Shown here: positions 1 through 5,090 of the stretch, piece after piece | Layout: each line of letters opens with the position of its first letter | Numbering within the stretch: position 1 is the first letter of the stretch | Source: Deltaproteobacteria bacterium | Lineage (GTDB): Bacteria > UBA10199 > JACPAL01 > JAHFST01 | DNA length: 64,000 bases | NCBI GenBank assembly: GCA_023265625.1 | Contig: JAHFST010000001.1 | Location: 285,265 to 349,264 of the forward strand | Reading direction: 5' to 3' | Program-made: the position numbers and the translations under genes | The notes under the pieces: generated by a model | What the model was told of the DNA's origin: nothing | Seen by the model: only the letters and a program-made list of their open reading frames with translations | The model's database searches: none

Positions 1-615
1 GAGGCGGGATGGGAGGATCATGATGGCGACGGAATCTTAGACAAAGACGGCGTCCCGTTTAAATTTGAATTTTTAATCCCCTCCGGCCGCCGTTCCGCCG
101 AGCAGGTGGCGACCATTCTCAAGGAAAATCTGAGAGGACAGGGAATCGACATGTCGATTCGGCAATTGGAGTGGGCCTTGTTCATCAAAAATTTGGATGA
201 TCGTAAGTTTGACGCTGTTACCCTGGGTTGGGTCTTTGGTTTTGATCAGGACCCGTATCAAGTCTGGCATTCCTCTCAGGTGAAGCAGGGCTCAAACTTT
301 GGCGGCTTCTCAGACCCGGAGGCCGACCGAATTATCGAGGCCGCCCGCGTTGAATTCGACGACGCCAAACGCAATCAGCTGTACCGGCGCTTTCACCAAC
401 TGGTCGATGAGATTCAGCCTTACTCGTTTCTCTATTCCACACCTTCTTTAGTGGCCTTGCATCGCCGCTTTGAGAATGTTCAGGTCTATCCCGGTGGGAT
501 GGATCCGCTGGAATGGCGGGTGAGGGGGGAGCTTAGTGGGGATGTTTCTTGGAGGAGCGCCGATCCAGGATTGCCAATGATACTGCAATCAGCGCAACCA
601 CCCAAGCTCCAATGA
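1..615 (+). CDS. ABC transporter peptide-binding protein, C-terminal part
   Basis: The reading frame is open from the first base, so only the C-terminal part (about 204 residues) of the gene is present. It begins with a WEDHDGDGILDKDG stretch followed by FKFEFLIPSG, which is typical of the C-terminal lobe of family 5 (OppA/DppA type) extracellular solute-binding proteins. This family delivers oligopeptides or similar ligands to an ABC permease from the periplasm. Later segments (DAVTLGWVFGFDQDPYQVWHS, then a PYSFLYS segment) also fit the family. The last 30 or so residues after DPLEWRVRG look unlike the usual family end and may reflect a late frameshift. Signal peptide and N-terminal lobe lie outside the window. 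Confidence 0.85.
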   Translation, partial: EAGWEDHDGDGILDKDGVPFKFEFLIPSGRRSAEQVATILKENLRGQGIDMSIRQLEWALFIKNLDDRKFDAVTLGWVFGFDQDPYQVWHSSQVKQGSNFGGFSDPEADRIIEAARVEFDDAKRNQLYRRFHQLVDEIQPYSFLYSTPSLVALHRRFENVQVYPGGMDPLEWRVRGELSGDVSWRSADPGLPMILQSAQPPKLQ

Positions 616-631
616 CAAAAGTGACCATATT

Positions 632-844
632 CTAATTATCCTCCTTTCTTTTCAAAAAAGTCAACCCGCCATAAATGGTGGCCATGGACGCCAGACATCC
701 AAGCAACATCAGGAGGATGTCAATTGGTTTTTCACCCCGATTTAAGAGAGGTCCCAATACGGATCCTCCAAACAGGATTTTTGCCACATCCAGAAAGAAA
801 TCCGATAGTTTTTCCCGTTGTTGGTGATTCAATCTCATCCTCAT
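632..844 (-). CDS. small two-helix membrane protein
   Basis: About 70 residues from ATG 844, or 68 from ATG 838; a longer frame needs a TTG at 874. A basic N-terminus (RLNHQQREK) is followed by a hydrophobic segment around FFLDVAKILFGGSVLG and a second one around DILLMLLGCLASMATIYGGLTFL, ending in charged KRKEDN. This is the layout of many small inner-membrane proteins of unknown function. No clear ribosome binding site is visible. It lies downstream of trxB but is separated from it by a terminator-like hairpin, so it is probably transcribed separately. I do not recognise the family. Confidence 0.5.
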   Translation of the reverse strand: MRMRLNHQQREKLSDFFLDVAKILFGGSVLGPLLNRGEKPIDILLMLLGCLASMATIYGGLTFLKRKEDN

Positions 845-922
845 CGCTGAATTTATAAGCAATTTTTGTGCCAAGAATGTTGAGCTAGATTGAGCGTCGG
901 ATGGTGAAAAAGGGTTCGAAAA

Positions 923-940
923 TCGGACGGTGGCGTCCGA
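923..940 (-). terminator. hairpin terminator after trxB
   Basis: A perfect 7-bp inverted repeat (TCGGACG / CGTCCGA) with a 4-base loop lies 29 bases past the trxB stop on the minus strand and is followed there by TTTT and later TTTTT. This fits a rho-independent terminator for trxB. The same stem core (CGGACG-N4-CGTCCG) recurs at 53061-53102. Confidence 0.55.
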
Positions 941-969
941 ATTCCGGACGGTTGTCTAACTTGATGACT

Positions 970-1911
970 TCAGGAATGAAGAGATTCTAAATACCGCTCA
1001 GCATCCAGTGCCGCCATGCAACCACTGCCGGAGGCGGTGATGGCTTGGCGGTAGACGTGGTCTTGGACGTCGCCGCAGGCGAAGACGCCGGGGACGTTGG
1101 TTTTGCTGCCGTCGTGGGTCAGGAGGTAGCCGTTTTTGTCGCTCTCGATTTGACCCGAGAAAAGTTTGGTATTGGGATCGTGCCCGATGGCGACAAACAG
1201 ACCGGTCAGGTCGACGGTCTTTTCTTGGTTGGTCTTGAAATCTTTGATACGAACTCCAGTCACTTCTTTGTCTCCCAAGACCTCGGTGACCGCGGCATTC
1301 CAGATGAACTCGATTTTTTTATTGGCAAAGGCGCGTTCTTGCATGATCTTGGAGGCCCGGAGTTGGTCGCGCCGATGGATCACATAGACCTTGCTGGCAA
1401 AGCGCGTCAGAAAGTTGGCCTCTTCCATGGCGGAATCGCCACCCCCGACCACGGCAATGTTCTGATTGCGAAAAAAAGCCCCGTCACAGGTGGCACAGGT
1501 CGAAACCCCATGCCCCATCAGTCGTTTTTCCGATTCTAGACCGATCAGTCGTGCGGAGGCGCCGGTGGAGATGATGACCGCCTTGGCCTCATATTTCTGG
1601 TCCCCGACCCAGACGGCGTGGGTGGGCGGGGTCACCCCGCCCCTACACAACTCAACGCGTGTGACATCCTGTGTGATAAAACGGGTGCCAAATCGTTCCG
1701 CCTGTTTACGAAAATTTTCCATTAATTCCGGACCCATGATCCCGGTCGGAAACCCTGGATAGTTTTCCACCTCCGTCGTGAGCATGAGTTGACCACCGGA
1801 TTGATAACCCTCGATCATGAGGGGTTTTAAATCCGCACGACCGGTATAGATGGCGGCCGTGAGCCCGGCGGGGCCGGAGCCGATGATGATGATGTTTTCG
1901 ATGTTGGGCAT
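970..1911 (-). CDS. trxB: thioredoxin reductase
   Basis: 313 residues, normal for TrxB, which reduces thioredoxin with NADPH using FAD and a redox disulfide in the cytosol. The FAD-binding GSGPAG motif is at residues 11-16, the catalytic CATC at 139-142 followed by DG, the NADPH-binding GGGDSAMEE near 156, and the C-terminal FAD motif near [10 protein letters not shown]. The start at ATG 1911 leaves the FAD motif at the usual distance. Residues about 89-97 (CRGGVTPPT) are not part of the family pattern; they are encoded by a GC-rich palindromic repeat inserted in frame (1624-1646), in a surface strand region before VWVGDQ. The neighbouring DUF2442 gene is on the same strand but belongs to a different unit. 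Confidence 0.95.
   Translation of the reverse strand: MPNIENIIIIGSGPAGLTAAIYTGRADLKPLMIEGYQSGGQLMLTTEVENYPGFPTGIMGPELMENFRKQAERFGTRFITQDVTRVELCRGGVTPPTHAVWVGDQKYEAKAVIISTGASARLIGLESEKRLMGHGVSTCATCDGAFFRNQNIAVVGGGDSAMEEANFLTRFASKVYVIHRRDQLRASKIMQERAFANKKIEFIWNAAVTEVLGDKEVTGVRIKDFKTNQEKTVDLTGLFVAIGHDPNTKLFSGQIESDKNGYLLTHDGSKTNVPGVFACGDVQDHVYRQAITASGSGCMAALDAERYLESLHS
1624..1646. repeat. palindromic repeat inside trxB
   Basis: GGGCGGGGT-C-ACCCCGCCC, followed by CTAC, is a perfect 9-bp inverted repeat. On the minus strand it begins GTAGGGGCGGGG, the same 5' end as the palindromes at 16954, 58679, 61833 and 62139. It lies in frame within trxB and adds residues foreign to the family. Confidence 0.75.
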
Positions 1912-1917
1912 AGTGTG

Positions 1918-2181
1918 TTATTTTTTGAAGGTTAGTGGATAGTGTTCCGGATGTTCCAAAGATTCAAGCTCCAGATCAACATCTAGAGCAGGCCAATAGA
2001 GGTGATGAGACGCTGAAAATTCGAGGTGGTAGACATCCTTGACCCGAGCCTCTTGAAACCACGGAAAATCTCGGTATGAAAGAAAATGTTCCCGATCATT
2101 CACAAAAAGCCAGATGCCCTGGGGCGTGATCCCTTGGACCTCAGCTTTTGAAGTGCTTTTTCCAAGCGCCTGTGAGTTCAT
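1918..2181 (-). CDS. DUF2442 domain protein
   Basis: 87 residues from ATG 2181 (a longer frame would need a TTG inside the IS element). The core ITPQGIWLFVNDREHFLSYRDFPWF followed by HHLYWPALDVDLELESLEHPE is the DUF2442 signature. Function is unknown; genes of this family usually follow a DUF4160 gene, sometimes in toxin-antitoxin-like pairs. Here the expected DUF4160 partner lies at 4838-5002, separated by the IS1-family element whose left end abuts the target duplication at 2179-2186. Before insertion the DUF4160 stop and this ATG would have overlapped (ATGA). Expression is now probably uncoupled from its original promoter. Confidence 0.85.
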   Translation of the reverse strand: MNSQALGKSTSKAEVQGITPQGIWLFVNDREHFLSYRDFPWFQEARVKDVYHLEFSASHHLYWPALDVDLELESLEHPEHYPLTFKK

Positions 2182-2186
2182 AAAAT
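2179..2186. repeat. target-site duplication, left copy
   Basis: CATAAAAT immediately precedes the element and is repeated in direct orientation at 4851-4858. An 8-9 bp duplication is normal for IS1-family insertion. The next base (G) also matches on both sides, so 9 bp is possible. Confidence 0.85.
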
Positions 2187-2203
2187 GGTAGTGTCCTAAT
2201 TTG
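2187..2203 (+). repeat. IS terminal inverted repeat, left
   Basis: 17 bp, GGTAGTGTCCTAATTTG. The stop codon of the 54-aa cargo gene (2196-2198) lies inside it. Confidence 0.88.
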
Positions 2204-2360
2204 ATTTCTTGATCTGAAACCAGAAATAAGTCAGGCCAAGTGACAATAACGATGCTCCTACCCAAAATTTTTCTCCTTCGTCATCAGAAAAAAAGATTAC
2301 GACGCTAACCGAAATGAATAAGAAAGCGGCAAAAGTGGGGATAACTTTGAAGATTTTCAT
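2196..2360 (-). CDS. 54-aa membrane protein, IS cargo
   Basis: The product begins MKIFKVIPTFAAFLF. It has two hydrophobic segments (residues about 6-24 and 34-48) separated by a charged SDDEGEKF turn, and ends QIKKSN. Its ATG lies two bases after the stop of the 99-aa gene, suggesting one transcript with the transposase. The final codons and stop are made by the terminal inverted repeat, so the gene fills the end of the element exactly. I do not recognise a family; a role in transposition control or a passenger function are both possible. Confidence 0.6.
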   Translation of the reverse strand: MKIFKVIPTFAAFLFISVSVVIFFSDDEGEKFWVGASLLSLGLTYFWFQIKKSN

Positions 2361-2362
2361 GG

Positions 2363-2662
2363 TCAATTCAATTTCCTCACCGCATTCACAATAGAAGCCT
2401 GAACCGCCGTCTTTGGGCTATCAACGGGCGGGATCTCTAGCACAGTCACAAAGCACGTGTCATTATCTCCTTCACCCTCCTTGTGGCTCCATGCGTAACA
2501 TCGCTTGGCTTTCGGGTGTCCTTCAATAGAAAATACTTCCACCGTCCCATTCCAAACAGTCTGGCCCTTAAAAACTTCATGAATAGGCACGGATTCAAGA
2601 TACTCTGCATCGCATCCGTGAAGGCGTTTTATCGCTTCTTGCAATGACTCGATGTAACTCAT
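2363..2662 (-). CDS. 99-aa protein coupled to IS1 transposase
   Basis: The start codon overlaps the transposase stop (TAATG), so it is probably translated by reinitiation on the transposase message. The sequence (LQEAIKRLHGC, then HPKAKRCYAWSH, FVTVLEIPPVDSPKTAVQASIV) is compact and soluble with no membrane segment. I recall similar small proteins beside IS1-like transposases but cannot name a domain. Its position inside the element between transposase and terminal repeat makes it either an accessory factor or a passenger. Confidence 0.65.
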   Translation of the reverse strand: MSYIESLQEAIKRLHGCDAEYLESVPIHEVFKGQTVWNGTVEVFSIEGHPKAKRCYAWSHKEGEGDNDTCFVTVLEIPPVDSPKTAVQASIVNAVRKLN

Positions 2663-3486
2663 TATCCGTTACACATATCAACAAGATCACCCACAGTCCA
2701 GAGCGTAGGTGTCACTCCCGCTGCCATTGCGGGGGTTGTTCTCAATGTCTTGTGGATCTTCACGAAATTGTAATACACAAAATGAAGGGCAACCGCCGCC
2801 TTGAAGTTTTCCAGCTTCTTGCTGAAAGCGTTTGTGAGGCGGGTCAACCTTCGGCAGTGCATTCTCATGGTGAGGTTTTGTCGCTCCACATAAGAGGTGG
2901 AAATGTTATCAACAGAGGGATTCCCGGCAATAACGTTCTTTTCGATCCTCACCACTTCGGGAGGGCTGTACCTACCTTGCGGGGTTCCTTCGGCGGTTGA
3001 GAAGGTCTTTACGATTTGAGCGTAATCCACTTCACTTCCGAAGCCTCGCTCGACTGCCTCAATATAGGCTCTCAACCCATCCGTAGAAATTTGAGGCCGG
3101 TTTTTGAGGCGGCTGGAAAGGTCTTCGACGAAAGCGTTTGCCGTCTCCGCGTCTCTCTTGCCGACTTTGAAACAAGGGACAACTTTGGAGTCGGAATCAA
3201 TAGCAACGAATGTCCAAGCATCGCCAACCCCTATTTCTCCCTCTTGAACATTCTTTTGTTTTTTACCGATGAAACCCCAAATCTCGTCGAGTTGGAGTTG
3301 ATCGCAAGAAAGGTCTCTCATTTTTTCATCAAGAATCTTTTGGCATTTCTCCCCGATCCTCACACCCAAGCGCATAATGCTATCGCGGTGAATTCCCGTC
3401 ATCCTTTCGATGGAACGAATAGCTGTTCCTTCTGCCAGCGCTCCGATCACTGTCACTTGTTTATCTTTGGGAAGAACGTTTGCCAT
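2662..3486 (-). CDS. IS1-family transposase
   Basis: 274 residues in one uninterrupted frame, unlike classical IS1, which needs a frameshift between InsA and InsB. The N-terminal region (VIGALAEGTAIRSIERMTGIHRDSIMRLG) is a helix-turn-helix, followed by acidic catalytic candidates in LDEIWGF, AIDSDSK and STDGLRAY, and the very typical SYVERQNLTMRMHCRRLTRL ... AFSKKLENFKAAVALHFVYYNF segment of the IS1 DDE domain. It should cut and join the 17-bp ends of the element. A GAGGGG ribosome binding site precedes ATG 3486, and a TTGACT-17-TACAAA promoter lies upstream, overlapped by a palindrome. Confidence 0.93.
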   Translation of the reverse strand: MANVLPKDKQVTVIGALAEGTAIRSIERMTGIHRDSIMRLGVRIGEKCQKILDEKMRDLSCDQLQLDEIWGFIGKKQKNVQEGEIGVGDAWTFVAIDSDSKVVPCFKVGKRDAETANAFVEDLSSRLKNRPQISTDGLRAYIEAVERGFGSEVDYAQIVKTFSTAEGTPQGRYSPPEVVRIEKNVIAGNPSVDNISTSYVERQNLTMRMHCRRLTRLTNAFSKKLENFKAAVALHFVYYNFVKIHKTLRTTPAMAAGVTPTLWTVGDLVDMCNG

Positions 3487-3511
3487 GACAACCCCTCTTT
3501 CTTATAGACTT

Positions 3512-3551
3512 TTTGTAATACAATAAGTAAGTTTAGTCAACACTTATTGTA
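3512..3551 (-). promoter_or_regulatory. transposase promoter with overlapping operator
   Basis: On the minus strand TTGACT (3535-3540), a 17-bp spacer and TACAAA (3512-3517) make a good sigma-70 promoter for the transposase. A 10-bp inverted repeat, TACAATAAGT (3519-3528) and ACTTATTGTA (3542-3551), brackets the -35 box and touches the ATG of the divergent small DNA-binding protein. This layout suggests that the small protein represses the transposase and perhaps itself. Confidence 0.65.
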
Positions 3552-3745
3552 TGACAGAAAGTAAAAAAATGGGGAGGCCAAAACTTCCTAAAAATAAGGC
3601 AAAGGACAGCGTGTTCACTCTTCGACTAAGTGAAGAGGAGAGGACGAGCCTAGAACAAGCGGCTAAAAGCGAAGGACTAACTCCGTCGGAGTTTGCCAGA
3701 ATCGTATTGCAAAAAGCTTCAACTCGTATTAAACGTATTACATAA
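3551..3745 (+). CDS. ribbon-helix-helix-like protein, candidate repressor
   Basis: 64 residues. A basic tail (KKMGRPKLPKNKAK) is followed by SVFTLRLSEEERTSLEQAAKSEGLTPSEFARIVLQKA, which matches the strand-helix-helix pattern of Arc/CopG-type DNA-binding proteins. It is divergent from the transposase and its ATG abuts a palindrome that overlaps the transposase promoter. No ribosome binding site precedes the first ATG, so the message may be leaderless, or translation may start at ATG 3569. Predicted role: transcriptional control of the element. An antitoxin without a toxin is the alternative. Confidence 0.65.
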   Translation: MTESKKMGRPKLPKNKAKDSVFTLRLSEEERTSLEQAAKSEGLTPSEFARIVLQKASTRIKRIT

Positions 3746-3750
3746 AGTTA

Positions 3751-3844
3751 CGGAGGCCACGGGAGTCGAACCCCTTCGCTGCTATAACAGCGAGTCCTAG
3801 GCGTGTAAAAGGCCGTTAGTCACCCACGTGAAGGAATGGCCCCC
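3751..3844 (-). ncRNA. tRNA-like RNA inside the IS element
   Basis: On the minus strand GGGGGCC pairs with the distal GGCCTCC plus a discriminator G, an acceptor-like stem. Next to it is a T arm with TTCGACT loop (stem with one G-G mismatch), and a 6-bp hairpin TCGCTG/CAGCGA sits where the long variable arm of class II tRNAs lies. The 94-nt length also fits class II. The anticodon region (GGCCTTTTACACGCC) does not make a proper 5-bp stem with a 7-base loop, and the D arm is irregular. TATACT lies 6 bases upstream, placing a start site at the first G. It may be a decayed tRNA or a tRNA-mimicking RNA; no anticodon is assigned. Confidence 0.45.
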
Positions 3845-3866
3845 ATAACAGTATATGTAGGACCTT

Positions 3867-3912
3867 CCACCCCTAGAGGGCCGGTTTAGCGGCCAAGACC
3901 CTCTAGGGGTGG
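3867..3912. repeat. 14-bp perfect inverted repeat
   Basis: CCACCCCTAGAGGG and CCCTCTAGGGGTGG are separated by 18 bases that contain a further GGCCG/CGGCC pairing. It lies just upstream (minus strand) of the tRNA-like RNA and downstream of the 243-aa gene. No T-run follows on either strand, so a simple terminator is unlikely. Confidence 0.7.
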
Positions 3913-3997
3913 TCTCATTTGATGTCGTTGCGCGCTTAGGGACGATCCATTTCAGCCATTCGCGCTTTAAACTGATACCATTAGGTATCCTCCAAAA

Positions 3998-4729
3998 TTA
4001 TTTTTTTATAACAGTCCATTTTTTTGATGTCCCCTTCTGCCTAACCCTATGTTCATCTCTCATCACAAATAGATCCGCCTTAATGAGATCTTTGGAAAGT
4101 GGTGTTTTAAGCCACTTCACTTCCTTTAAGTCCCTATAAATCTGCATTAATTGCATCCCATCATGACTTGTATCCAGCAGATACCTGACCGCCATTCTTC
4201 TAAAGGCAGCTAAATCCTGTTTCTGTAGAAGAGATTTTGGCGCCCAAATATAGTCTTCGCAAAGAATGGGCGCTTTTACTCCTTCTTTAAGTGACCATCC
4301 GCGCTCCGTCCTTTGAATTACCTTATCGTCTAGTTGCGTCCCAAGATTTGATACGCTCCCTTCATTTGCGTCAGGGAGAATTTGTTTAACTTGGGCAATC
4401 AACTCTTTAACCGGAATTGACACCCCTTGGTTTAGAAGGGCCAAAACAACCGTGCGAAGCGCCGCCTCCTTTTTATCGAGCCAAAACCAGTCCCCGCTTG
4501 CCTCTTTAGGCATAGAAGGCTTGTCGGGAGGAGGGATCGTCATTCGCTTTGGCTGACTTCTGGCAGCCCCAACCTGACTTGGGTATTCCGTAAGAGAGCG
4601 CTTTAAAGTATCAGGAACCGGAATGCCCTCCTGTTCAAAGATCGTCCACACTTTCTTCCCTTCTTCTATCCAGCGAAGAAACGCTTGATAGGCTTTCGCT
4701 TCGGGCGGAAGGTAGGATTCATCAGTCAT
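3998..4729 (-). CDS. unknown 243-aa protein, IS cargo
   Basis: First gene of the element when read on the minus strand. The N-terminal 75 residues are helical and charged (AYQAFLRWIEEGKKVWTIFEQEG), then a proline-rich linker leads to a region of winged-helix character (AALRTVVLALLNQGVSIPVKELIAQVKQIL ... IQRTERGWSLKEG) and a second basic C-terminal region ending KKWTVIKK. Two winged-helix-like modules would suit a DNA-binding protein, but this is inference from pattern only; I do not recognise a named family. It is AT-richer than the host genes. It could serve target choice, regulation or a passenger role. Confidence 0.6.
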   Translation of the reverse strand: MTDESYLPPEAKAYQAFLRWIEEGKKVWTIFEQEGIPVPDTLKRSLTEYPSQVGAARSQPKRMTIPPPDKPSMPKEASGDWFWLDKKEAALRTVVLALLNQGVSIPVKELIAQVKQILPDANEGSVSNLGTQLDDKVIQRTERGWSLKEGVKAPILCEDYIWAPKSLLQKQDLAAFRRMAVRYLLDTSHDGMQLMQIYRDLKEVKWLKTPLSKDLIKADLFVMRDEHRVRQKGTSKKWTVIKK

Positions 4730-4833
4730 ACCTGTTCGATATCACTTCACCTACCCGTCGTCAAGGGTGTGATATGATTTTTTGGGGTGAAGTTTGATTT
4801 TAAGGGGACTGAATATGGGAGGGCTTAAAGCGG

Positions 4834-4850
4834 CAAATTAGGACACTGCC
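4834..4850 (-). repeat. IS terminal inverted repeat, right
   Basis: 17 bp matching the left end with one mismatch. The reading frame of the interrupted DUF4160 gene runs into it and stops at its TAA (4838-4840). Confidence 0.88.
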
Positions 4851-5002
4851 CATAAAATGTAATTCTGTGCCAATGCGACCAAAGGTTCAAGCCAAAACTT
4901 GGCTTCGCCGTCAGGACAGGCGACATGGACATGCATCCTTGTTTCTTCCCTGGAAAAGAAGAAGAACCGGTAGTTTTTGTAACGCAGTATGGTAGGGCTC
5001 AT
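4838..5002 (-). CDS. DUF4160 protein with IS-altered C-terminus
   Basis: The first 50 residues (MSPTILRYKNYRFFFFSREE, then MHVHVACPDGEAKFWLEP) are DUF4160; the last four (WAVS) come from the IS end. Without the element the frame would end IL-stop, with the TGA overlapping the ATG of the DUF2442 gene now at 2181. The protein therefore remains almost intact, but its operon partner is 2.66 kb away. DUF4160 has no established function. The rest of the 4741-5090 interval contains only the outer 120 bp of the element and AT-rich upstream sequence in which I see no further gene. Confidence 0.75.
   Translation of the reverse strand: MSPTILRYKNYRFFFFSREETRMHVHVACPDGEAKFWLEPLVALAQNYILWAVS
4851..4858. 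repeat. target-site duplication, right copy
   Basis: CATAAAAT, identical to 2179-2186 and directly flanking the right end of the element. Confidence 0.85.
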
Positions 5003-5090
5003 AAAAGAGAAACGGGAATAGCACTTTGATTTTTTCTAGGCAACTTTTTCCGGAGGATGACGATAATCCTCATACAAATCGGGAGCGTGC

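Larger units (their letters stand above)
2187..4850. mobile_element. complete IS1-family element with cargo (2664 bp)
   Basis: The ends are GGTAGTGTCCTAATTTG at the left and, inverted, GGCAGTGTCCTAATTTG at the right: 17 bp with one mismatch, starting GG as IS1 ends do. They are flanked by direct repeats CATAAAAT (2179-2186 and 4851-4858). Inside, on the minus strand, are a 243-aa unknown protein, a tRNA-like sequence, the transposase, a 99-aa protein and a 54-aa membrane protein; on the plus strand is a small ribbon-helix-helix-like protein. Removing the element with one copy of the duplication restores a DUF4160-DUF2442 gene pair with an ATGA overlap, which independently confirms the boundaries. 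IS1-family elements are often about 0.8 kb, but longer members are known. Confidence 0.9.

Noticed and set aside
3751-3844. A functional tRNA with a definite anticodon (Lys TTT, Leu TAA or Val TAC) or a selenocysteine tRNA
   Set aside because: No register gives a proper 5-bp anticodon stem, and TCA is not in an anticodon position. Kept only as tRNA-like.
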